Below are positions 45,422-52,546 of a stretch of 64,000 nucleotides of DNA, piece after piece. The stretch lies in NCBI RefSeq assembly GCF_014649715.1, contig NZ_BMTO01000003.1:155396-219395 (forward strand). Reading direction: 5' to 3'. The notes under the pieces were generated by a model, which was not told where the DNA came from, made no database searches, and saw nothing but the letters and a program-made list of their open reading frames with translations. The stretch comes from Streptomyces lateritius. Its GTDB lineage: Bacteria; Actinomycetota; Actinomycetes; Streptomycetales; Streptomycetaceae. Both the position numbers and the translations under genes were made by a program. Each line of letters starts with the position of its first letter. The first letter of the stretch is position 1.

Positions 45422-46291
45422 ATGAAAAATGATGAGATGCCCCCAGGGCGCCGAGCGGTGCTGCGCATCGCCGCCGCCCTGGGGGCCACAGCCACGGTCG
45501 GCGTCCTCACGGCCGACCGCTTCGGTACGACGGACAGGGCCGCTCCCACGGGCGGCGGGGGCGGCCCGGGCGGCGGCGAGAGCGGGGGTCCGGCATCGGG
45601 TCCGCAGGCCCGCGCCCGGCTCAAGCCCTCCTCGTACCGGCTCCAGCCCATGACGGCCTACGCGCCCCCCGCCTTCCGGAAGGCGCTCCCGCCGGTCCGG
45701 CAACGGCCCTTCCTGAAGATGTCGGGGGTCGGCCGCTCGATGGTGCTCACCTTCGACGACGGGCCCGACCCCCGCTACACCCCGGCGATCCTCGCGACCT
45801 TGCGCCGCCACGGCTGCCGGGCGATGTTCTTCGTCTGCGGCGAGATGGCGGTCGAGAACCAGGACCTTGTCCGGGAGATGGCCGCCGACGGGCACGTGGT
45901 CGGCAACCACTCCTGGTCCCATCCGCTGATCCCCAAGCTGCGCCCCTCACGCATCCGGGAGGAGCTCGGCTCGACCAGTGACCTCGTCGAGAAGATCCTC
46001 GGCTCCGCACCGCTCTGGTACCGCGCCCCGTTCGGAGCATGGAACCGGCACTCCTTCGAGATCGGCGCCGAGCTGGGCATGGAGCCGCTCGCCTGGACCG
46101 TCGACACCCTCGACTGGAAGGAGCCCGGCACCGACAGCATCGTCCGCAGGGTCCTGGACGGGGCCGCGCCCGGAGTCGTGGTGCTCTCGCACGACGCGGG
46201 CGGCAACCGCGCGCAGAGCGTGGCCGCGCTGGGGCGCTACCTGCCCGAACTCCTCGACGCCGGCTACAGCATCACCGTCCCACGGCGCTGA
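45422..46291 (+). CDS. Polysaccharide deacetylase (NodB/CE4), exported
   Basis: A 289-residue protein. N-terminus MPPGRRAVLRIAAALGATAT suggests a Tat-like or Sec signal (one Arg pair). The CE4 domain (about 105-285) contains motif 1 TFDDGPD, motif 2 HSWSHP (zinc His ligands), motif 3 RAPFGAWN and motif 5 VLSHDAG. It should remove N- or O-acetyl groups from a cell-surface glycan. It follows the CapA gene by 93 nt and ends just before a strong terminator. Confidence 0.9.
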   Translation: MKNDEMPPGRRAVLRIAAALGATATVGVLTADRFGTTDRAAPTGGGGGPGGGESGGPASGPQARARLKPSSYRLQPMTAYAPPAFRKALPPVRQRPFLKMSGVGRSMVLTFDDGPDPRYTPAILATLRRHGCRAMFFVCGEMAVENQDLVREMAADGHVVGNHSWSHPLIPKLRPSRIREELGSTSDLVEKILGSAPLWYRAPFGAWNRHSFEIGAELGMEPLAWTVDTLDWKEPGTDSIVRRVLDGAAPGVVVLSHDAGGNRAQSVAALGRYLPELLDAGYSITVPRR

Positions 46292-46308
46292 ACGCGTTCA
46301 CGTACGGC

Positions 46309-46339
46309 GAGGCCCCCGGCACTCGGCGCCGGGGGCCTC
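46309..46339. terminator. Terminator between deacetylase and sortase genes
   Basis: GAGGCCCCCGGC, loop ACTCGGC, GCCGGGGGCCTC: a perfect 12-bp stem between two convergent genes, useable from both sides. Confidence 0.7.
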
Positions 46340-46357
46340 TCGCCCTGCGCGGTGTCC

Positions 46358-47014
46358 TCAGCGGGAGCCGACCATGCGCGCGTAGACGACGACGTTGCCG
46401 TCGTAGCCGTGCGCCCGTGAGTAGCCGCCGCCGCAGGTGATGACCCGGAGTTCGGGTTCTCCGGTGTCGCCGTAGACCTGGACGCCGGGGAAGTTGCTCT
46501 TGGAGTACACCTCGACGCCGTAGATCTCGAAGACGGCGACCCGGCCGTCGTACCGCTCCACCTCGATGTGCTGACCCTTGTCCAGCGAGCCGAGGCCGTA
46601 GAAGACCGCGGGGCCCGCCGCGTTGTCGACATGGCCGACGACGACGGCCGTGCCGCGCTGCCCGGGCGCGATGCCGTTCTGGTACCAGCCCGCCAGGTTG
46701 GGGTCCTCCGGCGGCGGCGCAGCGATCCAGCCGTTCTCGTCCAGACCCACGTCCATGATGGGGGCGGCGACCCTGATGGACGGGATCTTGATCCGCGAGG
46801 CGGGGGCGTGGGGCAGGGGCTCCAGGCCGGTGGGGACGGGCGGAGCCCCGGTCGGACGGGTGTCGGGAGCAGCGGCGGCCGCGGGCTGCGGCGGGCCCAT
46901 CTCCACGTCGACTCCATTGCGCACCATCGCCAGGCCGGACAGCATGACGAGAGCCAGGACGCCCCACGGTTGGCGTCTTCTGGGCTCAAAGACGCTGAAG
47001 TCCTTGGGGCTCAT
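46358..47014 (-). CDS. Class F sortase
   Basis: A 218-residue membrane-anchored cysteine transpeptidase with an N-terminal hydrophobic helix (residues 17-32), an Ala/Pro linker, and a sortase fold. Catalytic His128 in VVGHVDN and Cys194 in VITCGG; the required Arg is probably 200 or 213. Class F sortases are typical of actinomycetes, and their substrates are poorly known. Two small secreted proteins with a C-terminal membrane helix and basic tail lie upstream (47.4 and 48.1 kb) and could be clients, though neither has a clear LPxTG motif. Confidence 0.9.
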   Translation of the reverse strand: MSPKDFSVFEPRRRQPWGVLALVMLSGLAMVRNGVDVEMGPPQPAAAAAPDTRPTGAPPVPTGLEPLPHAPASRIKIPSIRVAAPIMDVGLDENGWIAAPPPEDPNLAGWYQNGIAPGQRGTAVVVGHVDNAAGPAVFYGLGSLDKGQHIEVERYDGRVAVFEIYGVEVYSKSNFPGVQVYGDTGEPELRVITCGGGYSRAHGYDGNVVVYARMVGSR

Positions 47015-47393
47015 GGTTCTCCCTTCGTGGCGTCGTCAGAACGGTAAGGGGGGCGGGCCGGACCGGCGATCAGGGAAAGGCGAACGGGTGGCGGGCGCGC
47101 CGAGGCCGTGCGAAGACCGTCCGGTGCGCACCGGGAGCTCAGTGGTACCTCAGGGCGGGCCGGGTGACGAGAACGATGACCCATACGAGTAATCATCAGA
47201 TAAGCATCCTGACGGGCTGTGACCTGCGGCTCCGTCAGATTCACCGGTCCATTCCCCGGCGTGTCGCCTCACCGGGGTGGACCAGTGCCGAGGTGCGGAG
47301 GTTGCCCGCACTTGTGATGGTTCGTCATGGAAGGCGTACTCGTCGAATTTCCCGGGGCACCGCTTTGGGGCGTCTTCCACTGGAGGTTCAACC
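47015..47393 (+). other. 379-nt divergent interval with inverted repeats
   Basis: No gene seen. It holds two inverted repeats: CTGACGG...CCGTCAG (47209-47238) and CCCCGG...CCGGGG (47254-47277), then an AT-richer stretch and a TGGAGG ribosome site for the next gene. Promoters for the sortase and for the secreted protein must lie here, and the repeats could fold in a 5' leader of the latter. Confidence 0.5.
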
Positions 47394-47927
47394 ATGCGTG
47401 CTGCACGCACTCTGGCGGTGGCCGCCACCGCTATCGCGGCGGTCGGGCTCGCGGCCCCCCTCGCCGCCGCCACCAACGGTCCCAGCACTGTCACTGTCGG
47501 CTCCTCCGCGGTCCAGCGGGGAGGCGACGGCTCTCACAACGTCACCGTCACCCCTTCCGCGGTCCACCAGGGGTCGACCCTCACGATCACCGTCAAGGGC
47601 TGCGCCGGGGGCACCGTCTCATCCGCCGCCTTCCCGACCGTCTCCCTTTCGGCGCCCTTCGGCGGTGTCTCCAGCGCCGTCGCCCGCATCCACAACAACG
47701 CCACGCTCGGTGAGCACACCCTGACCGTCCACTGCACCAGCCCCAACCGGGTGTTCACCCAGCGCTTCCGGGTGCTGGCCGGCCAGGGCTCGGCGGGCGG
47801 CATCGGCGGTTCGCTCGCACCGAGCTCCACCGAGATGGCCGTCGGCGGCTCGCTCGTCGCCGCCGCCGCGCTGGGCGGCGGCATGTTCATCGTGCGCCGG
47901 CGCCGTATGAGCGGCGGAACGGCCTGA
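47394..47927 (+). CDS. Secreted, C-terminally anchored small protein A
   Basis: A 177-residue protein: signal peptide (MRAARTLAVAATAIAAVGLA, cleavage near AAATN), a beta-sandwich-like core with two Cys (VKGCAGG and VHCTSP), a Gly/Ser-rich spacer (SAGGIGGSLAPSSTE), one transmembrane helix near 150-168, and an Arg-rich tail (VRRRRMSGG). This is the layout of sortase substrates, but the sorting motif would be non-standard. It resembles the protein at 48,109 in layout. GGAGG ribosome site 9 nt before the ATG. Confidence 0.7.
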   Translation: MRAARTLAVAATAIAAVGLAAPLAAATNGPSTVTVGSSAVQRGGDGSHNVTVTPSAVHQGSTLTITVKGCAGGTVSSAAFPTVSLSAPFGGVSSAVARIHNNATLGEHTLTVHCTSPNRVFTQRFRVLAGQGSAGGIGGSLAPSSTEMAVGGSLVAAAALGGGMFIVRRRRMSGGTA

Positions 47928-47953
47928 CCGGCCGAACCTCCCGGTCGGCCGTA

Positions 47954-48007
47954 CAAGCCCGTCGCCCCCGAATCCTGTGAGGTCAGGATTCGGGGGCGAC
48001 GGGCTTG
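47954..48007. terminator. Perfect 24-bp hairpin terminator
   Basis: A flawless 24-bp stem (47954-47977 with 47984-48007) and a 6-nt loop TGAGGT, between convergent secreted-protein genes A and B. The core is CGTCGCCCCCGAATCCTG on the left arm. Exceptionally long for an intrinsic terminator; it should work on both strands. Confidence 0.8.
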
Positions 48008-48108
48008 CCGTGGTGCTCGTGGGCTCGTGGGGCTTGGCGGTTCGTGGAGCTTGTCGGTTCGTGGGGCAGCTTGTCGGTTCGGTCGGGGGCGGGCGCCCGC
48101 CCCCGACG

Positions 48109-48687
48109 TCAGTGACGCCGGCCCCGGTCGAGGTTCGACCGGCGCCGCAGGACGAGGACGAGGCCGGTGGTGGCGGTGATGACGAGGCCGGTACCGGCCG
48201 CCAGCGTCCACGCCTCGACGCCGCCGACCGAGCCGCCCAGGCCGCCCTGTACGCCCCGCGGAGGGGTGAGGACGGTGGACGTGGCGGTCGGACTCGTCGG
48301 GCTCGCGGTGGTGCCGCTGATGGTCAGGTTGACGGTGTCCGTGACGCCGCCGGTGCAGTTGAAGTTGACCGTGTAGACGGCACCCCGCCTGGCGTCCCAG
48401 TCCACCACGGCGGTGGCCGAGGAGCCCGGGGCGATGGTGACGGTGTCGAAGACGCCCGACGACGCGGTCGCCGTACTGCGGCAGCCGGGGGCGCTGAGCG
48501 TCACCCGTCCGCCCGGTGCGACCAGCGAGGGTGAGACGACGAAGTCGCCCGGCGCCTTCGCCCGCGCGGCCTGGGGGCCTTGTGGGTGGGGTGCGGGGGC
48601 GCCGTCCGCCGCGCCGGCGACGGGAACGGCCAGGGCGAGGGCGGCCGCCCCCAGCAGGGCAGTGGACGCGGCACGTATCGCGCGCAT
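48109..48687 (-). CDS. Secreted, C-terminally anchored small protein B
   Basis: A 192-residue protein of the same layout as protein A: signal peptide (ALLGAAALALAVPVAGA), a strand-rich core with paired Cys (APGCRST, NFNCTGG), a Ser/Thr/Pro spacer, one transmembrane helix near 160-180, and a basic end (RRRSNLDRGRRH). The start at 48,687 has GGAGG upstream; the in-frame ATG at 48,735 would bury the signal peptide. Possible sortase client or small wall-associated protein. Confidence 0.7.
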   Translation of the reverse strand: MRAIRAASTALLGAAALALAVPVAGAADGAPAPHPQGPQAARAKAPGDFVVSPSLVAPGGRVTLSAPGCRSTATASSGVFDTVTIAPGSSATAVVDWDARRGAVYTVNFNCTGGVTDTVNLTISGTTASPTSPTATSTVLTPPRGVQGGLGGSVGGVEAWTLAAGTGLVITATTGLVLVLRRRSNLDRGRRH

Positions 48688-48887
48688 GGAAACCTCCGGG
48701 TCCCCGAGGAGCAGCTGCGGAAGGGGTTTCCGCATAGGTCATGACATGCCCCTCGATGCCCGAAACGCTAGAAGCCCCCTATCACAGCCGCGATCCCAGG
48801 CGCGCGAATGGGGCACCGGTGTCCCCCGGGTGGCCCATACGCGCGCCGCGCACCCTGCCCTCACCCCTGCTCACCGCCGTCCCGGCC

Positions 48888-49652
48888 TCACTCCGTGAGC
48901 TGCGGGAAGAGGTCGGTGAACGGTGTGGCCGTCGCCGAGATCCCGCGCCCGAACGGCGCGTCGAAGTCCCAGATGAGGAAGAGCAGGAAGGCGATGAGCG
49001 CGCTGAACAGGCCCGCGAGCAGCAGTTCACGTCCGGTACGCCGGATCTGCAGGGTGAAGACGAGGCCGACGGTCACCAGCGCGCCGATGATCAGGCCGAA
49101 CCACACCACGCCCGGCATCGTCGCCCCCGCGCTCTGGCCCCGGGCGTTCCGGGCGTCGTCCGCCGCCGCGACCTGGTCGACCAGGGGCTGGTAGGCCTGT
49201 CCCTCGTGGTCGTCGGCCGGCTGGTAGTCGGTCACCCCGCGGCGCACCCGCTGGAGGAGGTCGGTGCCCTGCTCGCTGAGCTCGCCCTTCTCCGACATGT
49301 GGCGCCACTCGTCGTCGACGACGTACGCCACGTACGCCTCGACGTCGGCGCGGATGCGGGCGCGGACGTCGGCCGGGTACACCTCGACCCGCTCCGAGAT
49401 CTCGTGCAGCGCCTGGGCCTCCTGACGCACGGTCTCCTGGGCGGCGCTGCGAGCCTCCCAGACGCCGGCGATGGCGAGGCCGAGGACGATCGCGTACACC
49501 ACACCGATCATCATCGTCATGTACTCCATGACATCGGGGGTCTCGCTGGGATCGTCGTCGTCGGGGATCCTCCGGTGGTTGATGACGACGATGGTGAGGA
49601 CGACGGCGCACGCGGCGGCCATCGCGATGGTCAGGACAAGCCATTCCGACAT
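48888..49652 (-). CDS. DUF4239 membrane protein
   Basis: A 254-residue protein with two N-terminal transmembrane helices, a soluble helical middle (about 65-175; LHEISERVEVYPADVRARIR) and two C-terminal helices ending DLFPQLTE. This is the standard DUF4239 (bestrophin-like) arrangement; a channel role has been proposed for relatives but not shown here. GGAGGAAACC precedes the ATG. The next gene upstream on this strand is the Pro-rich one at 49,672, whose stop lies 19 nt before the DUF4239 start. Confidence 0.8.
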   Translation of the reverse strand: MSEWLVLTIAMAAACAVVLTIVVINHRRIPDDDDPSETPDVMEYMTMMIGVVYAIVLGLAIAGVWEARSAAQETVRQEAQALHEISERVEVYPADVRARIRADVEAYVAYVVDDEWRHMSEKGELSEQGTDLLQRVRRGVTDYQPADDHEGQAYQPLVDQVAAADDARNARGQSAGATMPGVVWFGLIIGALVTVGLVFTLQIRRTGRELLLAGLFSALIAFLLFLIWDFDAPFGRGISATATPFTDLFPQLTE

Positions 49653-49671
49653 GGTTTCCTCCGGCGGGGGC

Positions 49672-50259
49672 TCAGCGGGAGCGGGGGCGCAGAAGCGCGG
49701 TCGCGAGCACCGCGGGAGCGGTGACCAGCAGCGTCAGGGACACGAGCGAGGGGCCGCTCTCGGGTTCGGGCCGAGTGGCCCGGCGGTAGGCGGGCAGGGC
49801 GACGGGGGTGGCGGCCGGCGGTCGCGGGCGTACGGACGGTGTGGGCGGCGGGGCGGGCGGCGCCGGCCGGGGCGGTGCCGGTGCCGGTGCCGGTGCGGGT
49901 GGTGGCGGGGCGGGCTTCGCCGGGCGCGGCGGATCCGGACGTACGGGGGGCGGTTCGGGCGCGGGGGCGGGCGGCGGCACCGGCTTCGGCACCGGCTTGG
50001 GCACCGGCTTGGGTGTCGGCTTGGGTGTCGTCGGCCGCGGCGCGGGTTCCGGGGGTGGGGGAGGAGTCGGCGTGGGCGAGCACGCGCCCGGTCCGACGAC
50101 CGCGACCGAGGTGTTCGAGCCGCCGGACCCGGTCGTGGCATAGGCGCAGGCGTCGGCGGCGGCGGGCGCCGGTGCGGCGAGCAGCCACAGCAGCGCGGCG
50201 GCCGCCAGTGGCCGCGCGAGGAGCGATCCGTACAGAGACACGCCGAAGAGCTTGATCAC
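49672..50259 (-). CDS. Secreted proline-rich protein with C-terminal membrane helix
   Basis: About 195 residues from a GTG: a signal peptide (LLARPLAAAALLWLLAAPAP), a short Cys-containing head (ADACAYATTGSGGSNTSVAV), then about 100 residues of Pro with Lys, Ala, Arg and Glu (PKPVPKPVPKPV repeats) and a terminal transmembrane helix (LVSLTLLVTAPAVLATALL) with RPRSR. Likely spans the cell wall, anchored at the membrane. The start is uncertain because no strong ribosome site is visible. Confidence 0.6.
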   Translation of the reverse strand: MIKLFGVSLYGSLLARPLAAAALLWLLAAPAPAAADACAYATTGSGGSNTSVAVVGPGACSPTPTPPPPPEPAPRPTTPKPTPKPVPKPVPKPVPPPAPAPEPPPVRPDPPRPAKPAPPPPAPAPAPAPPRPAPPAPPPTPSVRPRPPAATPVALPAYRRATRPEPESGPSLVSLTLLVTAPAVLATALLRPRSR

Positions 50260-50446
50260 AATCCGGGCGCCCCACGCCGTGAACGGCCCGGATTCCCCGG
50301 ATGGAGGGGTTCTTCGGGAGCGCTGGATTGACGTTCCTGCGGAAATTTCTCGGCGCTCGTTGAGCACGGCACCCCCACGCCCCGTATCCAATGCCGGGAA
50401 GGCGCCCGACGCCGCTCCAACAAGCCATGAAGCAAGAGGAGTCGAC

Positions 50447-51466
50447 ATGAAGACCTGGGGGAACGCGGCACTCGCGCTGACGGCCGCCGCCGTGCTCGCG
50501 CTGACGACGGCGTGCGGTCAGGAGAAGGGCGAGTCGTCGCTCGGCGGCCAGCCGGCGGGCGCGGCGAAGCCGGCCGGAGCGCCCGCGGAGAACGCCTACG
50601 GCTCCGACGGATACCCGTCCGGGGGCTACGGATCCGGCGGTGCCGGCGGTGCCGCCGAGCCCGCCGGGCAGCTCGTGGCCGCCGACACCAAGACGCTCGG
50701 GAAGGTGGTCACCGACAGCAAGGGTTTCACCCTCTACCGCTTCGACAAGGACTCCGCCGACCCGCCGCGCGCCACCTGCGAGGGCACGTGTGCCGACGCG
50801 TGGCCCGTCGTCAGCCCCTCGGGCGCCAAGCCGCCGGCCGGCGTCGACCCCGCGCTGCTCGGCGAGGTGACCCGGGCGGACGGCAGCAAGCAACTCACCC
50901 TCGACGGCTGGCCGATGTACCGGTACGCCAAGGACACCAAGCCCGGGGACATCAACGGCCAGGGCGTCGGCGGCACCTGGTTCGCCGCGGCCCCCGACGG
51001 GAAGAAGGCGGCACCGGCCTCCGGCGGCGCGGCGGAGGAGGGCGCCGAGGAGGAGGGCGCCGAGGGTGAAGGCGCCGGCGGTGGCGACGACTCCACCGAG
51101 GAGGCCGCCGGCCTCTCCGTGCGCAAGGACCCCGAACTCGGTGACATCGTGGTCGATTCGCGCGGAATGACGGTATACCGCTTCAAGAAGGATTCGGCCT
51201 GGCCGATGAAGACGGCCTGTGTCGGCCCCTGCCTGGAGAAGTGGCCGGTTGTCGCCCCTGTCGACAAGAACGACACCGAGGGCATCAGCACGAAGGGATA
51301 CGTCACCTTCAGCCGGCCCGACGGCATCAAGCAGCAGACCATCGACTGCTGGCCGCTCTACACCTTCGCCGGCGACAAGGCGCCCGGTGACACCAACGGC
51401 CAAGGTGTGGGCGGTACCTGGTACGCCGTCTCCCCCGAGGGAAAGCTGGTCGGAGCGCCCAAGTAG
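50447..51466 (+). CDS. SCO0930-family lipoprotein
   Basis: A 339-residue lipoprotein (lipobox LALTTACGQ, Cys near 24), a Gly/Tyr/Ala-rich spacer, and two tandem copies of a secreted-repeat unit (PF03640-type). In each copy LGKVVTDSKGFTLYRFDKD or LGDIVVDSRGMTVYRFKKD is followed by C-x3-C and W-P-V-V, then a GWPMYRYAKD or CWPLYTFAGD strand and GQGVGGTW. An acidic Glu/Gly/Ala hinge separates the copies. Function unknown; a surface electron-transfer or binding role is only speculation. GAGGAG precedes the ATG, and a 16-bp terminator follows. Confidence 0.9.
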   Translation: MKTWGNAALALTAAAVLALTTACGQEKGESSLGGQPAGAAKPAGAPAENAYGSDGYPSGGYGSGGAGGAAEPAGQLVAADTKTLGKVVTDSKGFTLYRFDKDSADPPRATCEGTCADAWPVVSPSGAKPPAGVDPALLGEVTRADGSKQLTLDGWPMYRYAKDTKPGDINGQGVGGTWFAAAPDGKKAAPASGGAAEEGAEEEGAEGEGAGGGDDSTEEAAGLSVRKDPELGDIVVDSRGMTVYRFKKDSAWPMKTACVGPCLEKWPVVAPVDKNDTEGISTKGYVTFSRPDGIKQQTIDCWPLYTFAGDKAPGDTNGQGVGGTWYAVSPEGKLVGAPK

Positions 51467-51490
51467 TCCCCCGCGCCGCGCTTCCGGCCG

Positions 51491-51530
51491 GCCGGCCCGC
51501 CGTCACCTCCTCGCGTGACGGCGGGCCGGC
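51491..51530. terminator. Terminator after the SCO0930-type gene
   Basis: GCCGGCCCGCCGTCAC, loop CTCCTCGC, GTGACGGCGGGCCGGC: a perfect 16-bp stem 24 nt after the stop codon. Confidence 0.75.
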
Positions 51531-51733
51531 GCACGTCCATATGCACGTGAATTTGCACGGGCTGAAGGCGTGATCTCGGCGTTCTCGGCGCACGTGCCAA
51601 TGGCGTGTGACCAAGAACGGACCGCTAATTTCCGTTTCTACTCGCTCTCCCGGCGGGCGATCAGTAGCCTCGGCTCGAACACCGGCCGCGAACACATGGC
51701 CGCATCCCCCGTGGCGACTTGTTGGAGACATTG

Positions 51734-52546
51734 ATGGAGCGTCCCGCCTGGGCTCCGCCGGGTATCGATATTTCGGTTCCGAGCGTGTCCCGTATGTACG
51801 ACTTCTATCTGGGCGGCTCGCACAATTTCGAGGTGGACCGGGAAGCGGCCCGCAAGGCCATGGAGTTCATGCCGGGACTGCCCAAGATCATGCAGGCGAA
51901 CCGTGCCTTCATGCGTCGCGCCGTACGTTTCGCCGTCGACAACGGCATCACCCAGTTCCTCGACATCGGCTCCGGGATACCGACGTTCGGCAATGTCCAC
52001 GAGGTCGCCCAGGCCGCCTGTCCCGAGGCGCGCGTGGTGTACGTCGACCACGACCCGGTGGCCGTGGCCCACAGCCGCGCCGTCCTGGAGGGCAACGACC
52101 ACGCCACCGTCCTCTCGGCCGACCTCCGCAAGCCGCAGCAGCTCCTCAGCAGCCCCGAGGTGACCTCCTTCCTCGACCTCGACCGGCCGGTGGCGCTGCT
52201 GCTCGTCGCGGTGCTGCACTTCCTGGAGGACGAGGACGAACCCCAAGCCGCCGTCGCCGAACTCCTCGATGCTCTCGCGCCCGGCAGCCTGGTCATCCTC
52301 ACCCACGCCTCCTACGAGGGCATCCCGCTGACGGAGGAAGAGGCCGGCGGCACGGTCGCGGTCTACCGCAACATCCGCAACCCCCTCGTCATGCGCTCCC
52401 ACACCGAGATCGCCCGCTTCTTCGACGGCTGCGAAATGGTCGAGCCGGGGCTCGTGTCCATGCCCCGCTGGCGTCCGGACGTTCCGCTCGAGGAGGAGGA
52501 TCCGTACGCCTTCTCGGGCTTCGCAGGGGTGGGGCGCAAGGCGTGA
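51734..52546 (+). CDS. SAM-dependent methyltransferase (Methyltransf_19/DUF574)
   Basis: A 270-residue protein of the actinobacterial S-adenosylmethionine methyltransferase family: PSVSRMYDFYLGGSHNFEVD at the N-terminus, SAM-binding FLDIGSGIPTFGNVHEVA, VVYVDHDPVAV and LLVAVLHFLED. The acceptor is unknown; the family is heavily expanded in Streptomyces. ATG with GGAG 7 nt upstream. Its stop overlaps the next start as GTGA, so it is co-translated with the cyclic-di-GMP protein, an interesting pairing. An inverted repeat AACGGA...TCCGTT sits at 51616-51636. Confidence 0.88.
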   Translation: MERPAWAPPGIDISVPSVSRMYDFYLGGSHNFEVDREAARKAMEFMPGLPKIMQANRAFMRRAVRFAVDNGITQFLDIGSGIPTFGNVHEVAQAACPEARVVYVDHDPVAVAHSRAVLEGNDHATVLSADLRKPQQLLSSPEVTSFLDLDRPVALLLVAVLHFLEDEDEPQAAVAELLDALAPGSLVILTHASYEGIPLTEEEAGGTVAVYRNIRNPLVMRSHTEIARFFDGCEMVEPGLVSMPRWRPDVPLEEEDPYAFSGFAGVGRKA

